DNA of 64,000 nucleotides from Arthrinium phaeospermum (taxonomy: Eukaryota; Ascomycota; Sordariomycetes; Amphisphaeriales; Apiosporaceae): assembly GCA_006503535.1 (NCBI GenBank), contig QYRS01000003.1, forward strand, positions 558,001 to 622,000, given 5' to 3'. Numbering within the stretch: the stretch's first letter is position 1; every line of letters begins with the position of its first letter. Both the position numbers and the translations under genes were made by a program. The notes beneath the pieces are model-generated. The model worked only from the letters and a program-made list of their open reading frames with translations, was not told the origin of the DNA and ran no database searches. Below, piece after piece: positions 23,501 through 34,196 of this stretch.

Positions 23501-25357
23501 TAGCTTTTCTTGTGTGTACACGTATCCGTAACTGCCACGGCATAACCTTTGCAGCAGTCTCACCGCGCGCCCTGCTCGATGTGCACGCCGGACTATGACA
23601 TACAAGATGACTTGCCCCTATTATATCTCGTATATAGGACATGATGGTTGCGTTTCTCATGGAGTGCCATTTCCAACGATGACTATCCGAACCTGTTCCA
23701 GCATACTTTGCATCCAGGAAAGGTCGTTAATTACCTACCATTTCAGCCGCCGCCTAGCCCGTGATCTTCCCAAATGATTTCTTTATCGTTTACTAGGATG
23801 CGAGCTAGGATCAGCCCGCACCCACCCCGGGGGGCCCTCGACTACGTACATTTACCGCAGCAGGGTAACTTGACTCGATAAGCTTCAGGGTATCCTCAGT
23901 TTTTTTGGGTTAAGGTACCAGAGTCAACTTCCCACGATGACGAGTCGCTGAGGAGCCGCGGTTCTCAGGTACGACGGCTGCCCTACGTCGAAATATCCTC
24001 ATAATTGAAGGTAAATGACTACGGACGAACGACTCCGAGTACGATACGGTGTGCAAAGCTCGCACCTCCGGTGGCTCCGTATCCGGCTGCCACGATTTGA
24101 TGACATGCGCATTCGATATATCCACCAACCTGGCTATGATATCCTGTCGTGGTCTGTCTCGAGTTTGCTCATCTTTACAGCAGACATCGTACCAAGCATC
24201 GGCAGCCACGATGTTTCGTCATGCAGGGTCTTGCGATTACCTTCGGCGATGTGCGAATCTGCGGCGCAACCACGTTCTTTGCCCGAAGGCTGTTGTGCCT
24301 AGGGAAATCCTTCCAACATTTCAAAGTGGGATGTTTGGGTAATGCTACCTGACTTTGCCAGGCCCTTGCAGTCGATGCCGTCATTTTCCCAGAAGGATAT
24401 CTATATTGATCTGGTCATGTACTTGATGCAAGTGTTGGAGCGCAACGTTTCCTATGGTCACGGCTCTTGGAAATGACCAACCAGCACAATTCATTGTTGC
24501 CCTGAATGTCCTTGTGGCATATGCCAGAAAAGAATTCGAATATAGACAAACACGTCTCAAGCGATGACACCAATCACATAGTCCCTTCAAACCGATGACT
24601 GTAGCATTGGTTTCAAGGTCAAGGTGCTGGTGTCGATTTACACCTATGGTATATCCGACGTTGGCCGTGCTACCATGCTAAGGATTTACTTTCAAAAACC
24701 AATTCAGCAGCAGAGACGATGCACGGATATCAGCTTTCAGTATGGAGCCATCTTGAACATCATTCTGGAAGTAGAAGAAAAGAATAAAAGAATCTCTATC
24801 GAAAGAAAAGTGCCCCTGGGAGATTATGTAGATGAAGGCAGATGCAGCCATCCAATCGAGTCAAGCCACCAAGGCCCTCACCCAAAAATTAGAGAGGCTG
24901 ACGGCCTTTTTCTAGCGGCCAAACAGAGCCCCCTCCAACCTTCCATAGCCGATCAGCACTAACCACCGACCACGGGCACCCACTCTACACTCAACACCAC
25001 CCAATCTACCCGTCCAGACCTTCCCACTCTACACACTGTACATTCAAACTCGAGCATCACGTGACTTCTGGACAATCGTCGGAATAGCAAGCAGGAAGCC
25101 ATCGCCAACGAATCCATCGCCAGCGGGCTCGTATGTCGCATAATTCCCTCGCGACCCATCGGCGCAGTCTTAATCGACTCTAACAAGCATATTCCCATCT
25201 TTTAGTATGTCATTCCGATGGATTTGAGCGCCCTGCGCCCCGAAAACCTCCCTCAGCCTCGCGTTCTAACCGTGACACCCATCAGATCCTGGCGCCGATT
25301 CACCCTCTCACGCGACGCGACGGTCCCCTCGACCACGGCCGAGGCGGATACTGGGGC
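20587..25357. other. Gene-empty stretch of 4.8 kb
   Basis: This is the longest region without a supportable gene. It begins with the upstream sequence of the coiled-coil orphan (including a GT-rich tract near 20755-20795) and ends with the promoter of the bromodomain gene. The middle is of mixed composition with AT-rich pockets (about 22690-22790) and contains the inverted repeat at 22601-22858. Frames such as 22788-23114 and 24624-24962 show no recognisable domain. A motif resembling tgcaggcccggaacg occurs near 21864 and 22518. It may hold degraded transposon sequence or a non-coding transcript. Confidence 0.5.
22601..22858. repeat. Inverted repeat with 27-bp perfect arms and an AT-rich spacer
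   Basis: The left arm at 22601-22627 (beginning GGCAGGCGGGTGACAAAAAT) is the exact reverse complement of 22832-22858. Similarity continues imperfectly a few bases beyond both ends. The 204-base spacer is rich in A and T. This layout fits a small non-autonomous DNA transposon or a decayed terminal-inverted-repeat element, although no target-site duplication or known terminal sequence was recognised. Confidence 0.75.
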
Positions 25358-28314
25358 ATGAATTCGACGGCATTCACAAACCTCGAGTCGCTATTTTATT
25401 CAGATTGCTACGCAAACACGGCTTTGCCGACGACGTCTTCAATCGCATTTCGGATGAGCTCAAGAATAATAAATTAATATGCGAGCAAGAACGCTTTGCT
25501 GCTGGGAGGCTGGGCCCCGAGTCTCTCCAGGAGCATGCGCTTCAGCTCATCCGGGATGAGATGCCCCAGGCTGCCTCGGTGCCGGCCGGTGGACAAAATG
25601 CGACCGCAAACGGGAATGCGACGGGAAACACGGGCAGCCTGTCGCCGACGGCCAAGAAGCGCAAGCTATCCAGCCTTCCGCTGCCGACACTCAAGGATGC
25701 CCGCGAACAAGCCGATAGGGTCATCCCGGTACTACTTGCAGTCCTGCAAGAACGGTATAAGCAGCAAATGGTCAGGGCGATTCAGGAGGACGATGATAAG
25801 ATCTTGAACTTGCAACGCGAGATCGCGGAGCTGGAGAAGAAAGAGAGCGCTAGAGCTGTTGTCCAGCAGCAGCCCCAGCCTCAGCCCCAGCCGACGGTGC
25901 AACCAGAGCGCAAGATTGCTGCAACGAACGGAACACCTGCGCCCTCCACGGAAGAGCCCAAAACCGCCAAACCTTTCAGACCGAATGGCCAGGTTACTCA
26001 GACACCAATTCCGGTGCCAACACCACCGCAATTACAACCACAGAGTGTTGCTGCCAACAAGCCGGTAACTCCATCGCCGGTCTCACAGCCTCCGTTGCCC
26101 CAGGATCGGAGGCCTGTACAGCCAAATCCGCCTACGCTGCCGCCTAACGTGCGGCCTCCGAGCGAGGTGAGGCAAACTACTCCTGTTAACAGGCCTAGTG
26201 AGCCCCCGAGACCGCCCAGCGCTGCATCTTCCGGCCTACAACATCCCCAAACCGCTCAGGGATATGGGCTCCCGCAGCCCTCTGCTTCACCGCAATCACA
26301 CTTTCCTGAAGGGAACCTTCAACGCCCTGAGAGCTTGCCTAGGACCCAGACTCCAGGACCCCGGCCAAGGCCTTCTCCTCAACCACAAACCCCGAGTACT
26401 TTACAGTGGGAGCCTCCATATAGACCCCAGCACCAGACTCCAGTTCCGTCACCTCGGCCACCTTATGCTCCCCAGCAGAACGTGAGACAGCCTGTCTACC
26501 CTAATCAGGCACAGGCCGGACACTCTCCACAGCAGCAACAGCACCAATACCCACCACCGCCGAACTATACTGCAAACCGACAGGCTCCTCCACCAGTGAC
26601 CCAGCCACCTCAACCCGCCCGGACTCCCACTCCTGGTACAACACAAGCCCCTCAATCTGTGCTGGTGCCTCCGCAGCATGCCGGCCAGCTACCGCCTTCC
26701 TTGGGTTCCTTGCCCCTGAATGCAACTCCGGATGGGTCTGGACAGCAGCCGCCGCAGCACCGTCCGGCACCAGTCATTCCCTCGACTGGTCCGCCTACTT
26801 CGGCGTCTCCGGCTCCGGCACCGGCACCGCACTTTCCCCAGGCACAGGCGTACCAATACCCGGCTCAGCAGGCAGTCCGGCCTCCTTCGTCGGCGGCCCA
26901 ACAGGTCTCGACCCCAGTACGTGCCCCGAGTGTAATTCTGCCAACGAGCCAACGTCCTGCGGTACCAAATCAGCCCCAGCCGCCGCCCAGACAATATCCA
27001 CCACCTGCACCGCCAGCACCTTCGACTCCGGTGGCAAAACAGCCGGACACTTCCTCAAAACCGCGCGGTCCCCCTTATCCTGGTCATCTCTCAGGCCGCG
27101 CAGAGCAACCTCAACATCAAACTCCGGGGCAACCCAGAGCTCCGTTGGGACAGCCCATTTCACATACGCCATCGGCTGTACATACACCTGTTCATACGCC
27201 ATCGGGGTCTCAGCTGATATCACACGTGGTCCGAGGCCATGGCACCAAGTGGACTTCAACCCCAACTCCCGCTACCCCTCGAATGGAGATGACAGGCTAT
27301 TTCGATGTAGCCAGCCCAAGCTACGAGCCACTCAGCCCGCCTTCTCAACATGCTCAACTACCCAAGTCTTCCTCGCAGCATTCTGCGAAGAAAGAGTCTC
27401 GGAAGAGCATGCCAAAGATTGACCCAGCAGCGTCAAGGCCAAAGAGCAGGCTTTCGCAAAGCGCTCATATTGCAGAAGACCCAGCTGACGATCATGATAC
27501 CCCGGCACGAGCTATTAAGAATGAGGAAGCCACCCCGAAAGCATTCGAGGACCTGGGTGGCGAGGGCGGGCTTATGATCCCGAGGAGCACCAAACGTAAG
27601 CGAGAGGAGTCCCCAGAGGAAGCGGCATCTTCGGAACCACCGACACATGTGTTGTGGACTCGTGCGTTCCAGAAAGTCAGCGCCCAAGCTCTGGAACAGG
27701 TTACGAGTCACAAGCATGCAAACATGTTCGCGGGTCCGGTCAAGGTCAGGGACGCTCCCAATTATAGCGACATCGTGCTACAGCCAATGGATTTGAAAAA
27801 GATCCGGGCAGCGATACACCAAGGCCAGAGACATGCACAGAACGTGGAGAAGACGCTGTCGGATATTGACCCGAGCGCCATGAACGTTTGGCTGCCCAAC
27901 TCGGCGGATCTGGTCCCACCGCGCGCTATTCTCAACATAGCACAGTTGGAGCGCGAGTTGGTCCATATGTTCGCCAACGCCACCATGTACGCAATGGACC
28001 CTGATCGCGGTTTCGGCCCCGAATTTGTCAAAAAGCGGGGCGAGGACGATGCGGATGACGACGAGGGTGTGCTCGGGTACGAGGTGGACGAAAACGGGAT
28101 CGTCAAGCAGACACGCAACATGTTTATGGAAGTGGAAAAGCTGCTGGGCGACCTGCGAAGCGAGGTCGAGCGTAACGCGCAGCCGGCCGGCGTCCCGCCT
28201 CTAAGTCGTAGCGTGAGTATGGTGGGCGGCGAGGCCACGGCGGGAGAGGAAGAGGACGAGCAGGCAGATGATGACGCCCCCAGTGTCGCCAAGAGGCGAC
28301 GGGTTAGGGGTTAA
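25358..28314 (+). CDS. BRD8-like bromodomain protein, with apparent frameshift near the N-terminus
   Basis: The protein is large (about 985 residues if the frame is corrected). A conserved N-terminal block is followed by a very long Pro/Gln-rich disordered region (about residues 160-650), a nuclear-type basic segment (KRKREESPEE) and a C-terminal bromodomain from about residue 763 (HVLWTRAFQKVSAQALEQV, then NYSDIVLQPMDLKKIRAAI). The tail is acidic and ends KRRRVRG. The layout resembles fungal BRD8-type subunits of NuA4/TIP60-like acetyltransferase complexes; that assignment is inference. The ATG at 25358 gives MNSTAFTNLESL and then leaves frame. One additional T in the TTTT run at 25394-25397 joins it to the long frame (LFRLLRKHGFADD and onward). 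In the bromodomain, the position that usually carries the acetyl-lysine-anchoring Asn reads Ala (FANATMYAMDPD). Confidence 0.82.
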
Positions 28315-28938
28315 GGGGCAAGACGTGTTCGTAATGAATGAGAAAGTGCATGCATCATGACTCACTGAATTGGGCCACACAAGGGCATTACGAGGGTTTT
28401 GGGGGGAGAGGCCAAGTATCAACCAGTATTCCATGAGGTCTGTCATGGATTTACAGGAGGGGAAGAACCTCTTCGTTGTATATATTCTGCGAGGTCATGC
28501 ATAGAAAGAAGCGTTCTACATACATACAATAGGAACCAGCATTGGGCAATAATCATGAACCGTAACTCGGCATCGCCTCGCTCGTCTCACATAGCTGCAC
28601 ATTGTGTATGCCTTTTCTAAATGAAGCCTGAATGTAAGTAAGGTATTGTTGACTGGTCTCATGCCGTCGAAGTTGATCGATTGGCTTAGGTAATGGCAAT
28701 TGCTCCATGTGGGGTTGGAAAGGCACTTTAGCAGCAGCCCACCCCCCGACGCGTTAATTGCATACTCCCTTGTCGCGTCCAGCCCGCAAGCGCAGACGCG
28801 CTAACCTCAACTGAGCCTTGCTATGTACATAACATATCAGTCTTATGCCCGAGCCGACCCATTCAAATCTGGTATGCATGTCCGAGGATAGCATTCATAC
28901 GGCCACTGGAGATTGAGAGAGTACTGTGCGTGTCGAAG
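28315..28938. other. Intergenic region between two chromatin-type genes
   Basis: A 620-bp spacer holds the 3' flank of the bromodomain gene and the upstream region of the AT-hook gene, which is transcribed in the same direction. No gene or repeat is seen. Confidence 0.5.
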
Positions 28939-31398
28939 ATGGTCCCGCGCAGAGTCATTGCGGACTCAGATGAGGAGGAGGACGATGACTTCGACAGTCC
29001 TCTAAAACCGGCTCCCACCGCGGCGCCTCCTGCTGCGGCCGTCCATCGTCATGATGTAGATGGCGACGCGGAGGCACCGGAGATGGAGCCGTTGAGCCCT
29101 GTGCACCAGATTGAGGATGCGTTGCTGCATAATCACGAGTATGGGCACCAACAGCCGCATCAACGTACATCTGGCTCGACAGACACCACTTTCTTCAACA
29201 ACATACATGATGAACATAGGCTTATGGCCCAGCAGCAACATCAGCAGCAGCAGCAGCGTTCTAGCCTCATAGAGAATATCGTTCGTATGAGTCAGAAGGC
29301 CAGCGGCGGCACCAGCAGCAGCGGGGACAACGTGTCGCTGCCACCCAAGGCGGGCCACAGACTCATCAAGTCGTCCAACGTGTCCTCGGCCACGGACGTC
29401 ACGAGCCCGGCCATGAAGCTGGCTAACAAGGCGAAGGCGAACGCCGCGGCTACTACTGCCCTGTCCGGGAAGCAGGTGAGCAGCGCGAGCGAGATCACGA
29501 CGCCGCGCAAGAGCGACGGCAAGGACGAGTGGGACGTCCCCTCTAGCGGAGACGAGGGACGCTCCAGCAAGTCCTCGGCCAAGTCCGCGACCAAGACGTA
29601 CGGCAAAAGGAAGCGAGGTAGCATCTCGAGACCTTCGCCGTCGGCGGCAGGTCTCTTCGCCGGGCCCGAGGAACTCGAGGTTGCCGAGGTCGACCGGAGC
29701 TCGTCGGACCGGTTACCTGCCGCAAAGAAAGGCAAGGCGGTGGAGATCGCCTCTAACGAGTCCATCATTCCGGATACCGGCAAGTTCTACATCGCCCCGA
29801 GCAGCCTGACCCCCAGCCAGAAGGAGCAGTACAAAACGGTCCACGTTTCCTCGTCGGATGATAACAGCGGACACGGCAGCGGTGGCGGAACGGCTGCTCC
29901 TGACTTGTCCATGGCGCCTCCGCCTGCCTCAAAACCCAAGTCGAGCTGCGCGACTACTATTGCGTATTCGACGCCGAGCAGGTATGCGTCGTCGGGCCCC
30001 AGACCACCTTGGGAGCTGGCGCAGCCTGGGCTCGATGATGACGAGCCAATGGGTATCGAACACAATCAAGAAGGGCCAGAAATCACAGAAAACATGGTCG
30101 ACGTAGGTTATCTCACTATCACACTCACTCATACTGCAAGCTAACTGTTTCCCATACAGTTGACATCATCTCCAGATATTATTACTTCTGCCAACAGCAG
30201 AAAACGAGAACAACCAACATCAACAGGAAAAGTACCAAAGTTGCCAAGACAATTGTCGCGCGTGGATGAGGAAGGCGTCCAGCCGATCGGACGGTCTCCG
30301 TCCCCAAAGCGACAGAAAGCAAAGAAGAGGCGGTCGGATGAAGAGGACGAGCTGGCCGGGGACGACGACGACGGGTGGGACTCCGAGGACGTGGGGTTCC
30401 ATCGGGAAGTCTACAAGCCGCGGCCCAGCCGCCGAAGATCTAACGGGGCTAGTAATAAGGACAACAATACCCGAGCGGCAGAGGCCGACCCCAACGATGA
30501 CGTAATCCAGGACCTACCACCGACGCAAGATCCTCGCCAGCCGCCAGTAGCAACAGAAGAGGCCGGTAGGGAAGTCCCAGAAACTCCAGATATCGTCGCA
30601 AAAGCTCCAGCGCCGGCTACAGATTCAGGCCCAGTCATGGTTGATGGAAAGCCTCCGCCGAAGAAGCGAGGTCGCAAGAAGAAACAGCCGCCGCCGCCTT
30701 CGGCCAGTGATGAGCTGGCCCAGGCCCCGAGCGTGTCAGGGGCCGAGTCAGGCGCAGTGGACGCAGAGCCGACCGCGGCGGATCCCTATGCATTCGGGGA
30801 CGATGCTGCACCGGCGGAGAAGCCCAAGAAGAAGCGAGGCCGGCCGCGGAAATCGGATACACCGGTGAAGGCCCCCGAAAAGTCCCCTGTAAGGACGGAG
30901 CAAAATACCCTTCCAAGCACGGCAGACCCGCTAGCCATGGACGAGGAGGACTTCGCCCCAGAGGCCGCCGCCAGACCATCGGCAAGGCGTTCGGCGAGCG
31001 AGGAGATACCGCCCTCTGAGGATGAGGATGATGACGAGGACGACGAGCCGGTAGTGAAGAAGCGGGGGAGAAAGCCTGCCAAACGTCCCAAGGTATCCAA
31101 AGAGCCCGAAGAAGCAGCTACTTCTCACGGAAGCGCTTCTCCGCTGCAGGAAGTTGACCGCAATACGAAACTCCAGTCTCCGGCGGTGGCAGCGACCGAA
31201 GCCAGTGAATCAGAAAGCAGCACCACTGCTACTAAGAAACCCGCTGCTGAACCGGCGGCGACGGCGGCTTCTTCTGCTGCTACTAAGAAGACCGCCAACC
31301 CCGCGACACCCTCGCAGCAGCCGGGCAAGGTGGCTTACCGCGTCGGACTCAGCAAGAAGTCGCGCGTTACGTCTCTGCTCAAGATCATACGGAAATGA
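28939..31398 (+). CDS. AT-hook-containing, low-complexity nuclear protein
   Basis: Two exons, 28939-30102 and 30160-31398, are joined by a 57-nt intron (GTAGGT donor, GCTAAC branch site, CATACAG acceptor), giving about 800 residues. The start MVPRRVIADSDEEEDDDF is an acidic, phosphorylatable motif common in fungal chromatin proteins. The body is low complexity (Ser, Ala, Lys, Glu, and a His/Gln stretch near residue 100). AT-hook-like motifs appear at about residues 555 (KKRGRKKK), 611 (KKKRGRPRKS, the canonical GRP core) and 687 (VKKRGRKPAKRPK). The extreme C-terminus (YRVGLSKKSRVTSLLKIIRK) is short, basic and looks conserved, perhaps an interaction peptide. Minor-groove DNA binding in the nucleus is inferred from the hooks; no enzymatic domain is visible. 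Confidence 0.83.
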
Positions 31399-32345
31399 GC
31401 CTTTTAAAGACAGTCAACAGGCTCGCAAGCCTCTTCGTCTAGGAGTGCTTGTTAGGGGACGTGAGCATGTACGAGAAAGAGCCGACAGCATGAAGTGCCG
31501 CCAATGATGTATTGTGCCGCCTTAAACCGGCAATGGGTTGTTTTTGATGTTCTTTTTGACGGCGCCGGTTGGAACGGCAAGAATATGATATATATACCAA
31601 ACGGGCGCCATGGAATAGGTAGAAGAAGCGGTTGATGAGATACCCCCTGGCGTGCTTCGGGCCGTGCGGTTGGTTTGTGGCACATGGCATGTACAGTAAT
31701 GTGGCAGAGCAGGTAGGTCTTGATTGGGTTTCAAAGCGGCGTCGTCCCGAACCGGTAGACGACATGATATGAAAACATAACTGTAAAAGAAACTTATAAT
31801 ACAGTCAACCAGACATCGACTTGAACCGTTGCTCGTGAATGTACCCAGATTAAAAAGAAGAAGAAAAATCCCAATCATGCCCTCTCTAGAAGTTTACACT
31901 GACATCAGCCAGCAATGTTACCATTTGTGCATAACGAGAAGACCACAGATTGCTTAACACCTTCATCATCAAGTCCTGATATTTATAAAAACTTTTCTCT
32001 TAAGTATAATAATTCTCATCAATCATTTGACACCTTCATCATCAAGTCCTGATATTTATAAAAACTTTTCTCTTAAGTATAATAATTCTCATCAATCATT
32101 TGTAGTACATGTATAAGTAAGCTATCGATCCGGTTCTACAGGGGGTTCCAAACCGTAGGCTAAGGTATATTCGTTCCATTTTACACCGTTGGGGGAAACA
32201 GCCACTCCCCTCATCCAGGGGTAGATGTGCGTGTGTGGTGGTACATATCCTCCTGCCGCCTCGCTCCGTAAGTGTATATGTGTGTATAAGATATCCAAAA
32301 TCAAGGATTTATGTTTGTTGTGTGTATGTCTTTCGCGTCACTTTC
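31399..32345. other. Intergenic region between convergent genes
   Basis: This lies between the 3' ends of the AT-hook gene (plus) and the type II membrane protein gene (minus). It is AT-rich, with several possible polyadenylation signals, and contains the 73-bp tandem duplication listed separately. Confidence 0.6.
31957..32102. repeat. Perfect 73-bp tandem duplication (two copies)
   Basis: The unit starting ACACCTTCATCATCAAGTCC is repeated head-to-tail with no mismatch (31957-32029 and 32030-32102). It is AT-rich, ends ATCAATCATTTG, and lies in the non-coding space between two convergent genes. Identity of the copies implies a recent event or an assembly artefact. Confidence 0.95.
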
Positions 32346-34196
32346 TCATTCCTTCCCATCCGTCCACCGGTCCCACGCCGTCCGTTTCCTCCCGCGGTCG
32401 CTGCCGGCGCCCTCGGCGTACTTGCTCTCCTCCTCCTCCCACTTGAGGCGCTCGACGCGGGTGCGGGCCAAAAAGGCCCGGACAAACTTCCAGGCCTCCG
32501 TGTCGGCGAGGTTCCAGGCTTCGATGGCGTTGCGGACCGCCACGTCCTTCTCGACCTTGCTCTTGCCCAGGTCGCGCGCCCGCTTCAGGAGGCCCGGCTC
32601 CAGCTTGTACTCGTCCTCCTTGGGCGGCGGGCCGTCGTCGGCGCTCTGGGCCTTGAGCCGCCGCTCGGGGCCGGGAACGGGCGTCTCCGACGTGCCCTTG
32701 TCGATCCCGTTGACCGGGATCGAGAAGCCAAAGTACCAGTCCAGGTCGTGCGGCACCGTCTCATGCTCGGCCGTAAGCCAGATGGAGTGCGCCGTGGCGT
32801 ACTCGTCGGCCACGGCCTCCTTGAACTTGAGGATGCGACCACGGCCGCCAAGGGGCACTCCGAGATACTCCTTGGTCAACTCGTACAGCCATCTGTCCCG
32901 CTCCATCGAGCGGCGAACCCAGCCAACGTCAATCTCCTCCCGGAGGGAATCCAGAGTCGCCATGGTGTACGGGTGGGGCACTGTGCCAATGTGGTAAAGA
33001 CCAGAGTCGTTGCGATATCTGGCAGGCGTGGAAAGCTTCATGGGTTGAGAGGCGACGCAAGGCGAGCACTTGGGCAGGTTCGGCGGGCAAGAAGTAGGCT
33101 CTGGCGTGTCACCACACTGGGAGAGCCATTCCGCCAACGACAGAGCAGGCTCAATCATATGGGTAGTATGAGCAGGCATGGGCTTGAGGACGGAAATGCC
33201 CAAGGGATGAAGGTCCTGCCATGTGTTGTGGAGGTGCGAGTTGACCAGCTGGTTCAGGCGCCTCAAACCTTCAGCGCGGTTTCGCCTGATCTCCTCTGCA
33301 ACCTTGGGGTATTTCTCATCAATGATGCTGGGGGCGTAGTAGGCCAGGCCGTCGTGGGACTTGTCGATTTTGAAGGCATCGTTTGGCGCCGCATCAATCA
33401 CATCCTTGGCTTCCTTCTTCTCGGGGCTTCGGAGTGCCTTGGTGACCGCATCGGTAATCTTGTTCTTTGGCCCAGCATATAAGCCATTTCCGAAACCTTC
33501 CCACCTCGTCAAGTCAGGGTATTCCCCTCTCCGCAGATATGTCAGCAAGGGCTCCTCCCGCGCACCCATGGGGAGAGTCAGGTAGTCCGACAGCATGCCT
33601 CCGGCCATGTTTTCCCACGCTAACCATCGCATCATGTTTGTCTTGAACTTGGGCTCGACCTCCTTCCTTTGCAGTTCATCGTACAATGGATTGGCCATGG
33701 CCTCGCCAGCACCGAGGATGATTGGCTTGAAGCCTTGCGCCCACCAAGCTCGTCGCCATGTCAGCAGGAGAGCGCTCTCGGCCTCCTTGAGCTCCTTCTC
33801 CCTCGGGATCGTGGTGTCGTAGTAGCAGTAGATCGGGGTTCGCTTCTTCAGCGGCGGAAGCAGCGACCGGTTCTCGTCGAGGGTGACGGACGAGGAGAAA
33901 GGCCTCAGCCAGTTCCAGTTGGAATACCACGAGCTCTCGCCATCGGTCGAGTTGACCTGGACCGGCGGGTGGACGGCGGGCTTAAAGGGCTTGAGGAGAC
34001 TCGTCGACAGGTGGTCTTTGAACTCCTGGAGCTTCGGGATCTTGGGTATCGAGGGTTTGTGCTCGGCAATGGACTTGGAGAGGCTCGGCCCCGTCGGGAT
34101 GGCGCTGGGCAGGGTGAAGAACAGGGTGAAGAGGGCGAAGATGCCAATGGCCACGAGAAGCAGCGAGACGCGCCGCGGGGCGAACCGTATCGGCAT
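32346..34196 (-). CDS. Type II membrane protein, conserved ascomycete orphan
   Basis: This is a single-exon gene of about 616 residues. The N-terminus is short and basic (MPIRFAPRRV), followed by one membrane segment (SLLLVAIGIFALFTLFFTLPSAI, about residues 10-32) and a large lumenal-type domain; this topology is typical of Golgi proteins. Features include KKRTPIYCYYDTTIPREKE, TWRRAWWAQGFKPIILGAGEA, LAWENMAGGMLSDYLTLPMG and a Cys cluster around SCPPNLPKCSPC. The order resembles an uncharacterised fungal family with a glycosyltransferase-like look (DT and W-rich motifs near an Asp-rich start), but no defined catalytic motif was confirmed. The start at 34196 was chosen because it sits directly before the basic/TM anchor; the frame stays open upstream to 34349. 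The 415-codon plus-strand frame over it is a shadow. Confidence 0.82.
   Translation of the reverse strand: MPIRFAPRRVSLLLVAIGIFALFTLFFTLPSAIPTGPSLSKSIAEHKPSIPKIPKLQEFKDHLSTSLLKPFKPAVHPPVQVNSTDGESSWYSNWNWLRPFSSSVTLDENRSLLPPLKKRTPIYCYYDTTIPREKELKEAESALLLTWRRAWWAQGFKPIILGAGEAMANPLYDELQRKEVEPKFKTNMMRWLAWENMAGGMLSDYLTLPMGAREEPLLTYLRRGEYPDLTRWEGFGNGLYAGPKNKITDAVTKALRSPEKKEAKDVIDAAPNDAFKIDKSHDGLAYYAPSIIDEKYPKVAEEIRRNRAEGLRRLNQLVNSHLHNTWQDLHPLGISVLKPMPAHTTHMIEPALSLAEWLSQCGDTPEPTSCPPNLPKCSPCVASQPMKLSTPARYRNDSGLYHIGTVPHPYTMATLDSLREEIDVGWVRRSMERDRWLYELTKEYLGVPLGGRGRILKFKEAVADEYATAHSIWLTAEHETVPHDLDWYFGFSIPVNGIDKGTSETPVPGPERRLKAQSADDGPPPKEDEYKLEPGLLKRARDLGKSKVEKDVAVRNAIEAWNLADTEAWKFVRAFLARTRVERLKWEEEESKYAEGAGSDRGRKRTAWDRWTDGKE

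Noticed and set aside
32235..33482. 415-codon plus-strand frame opposite the type II membrane protein
   Set aside because: The minus strand has the membrane anchor, composition and start; the plus frame has no domain.
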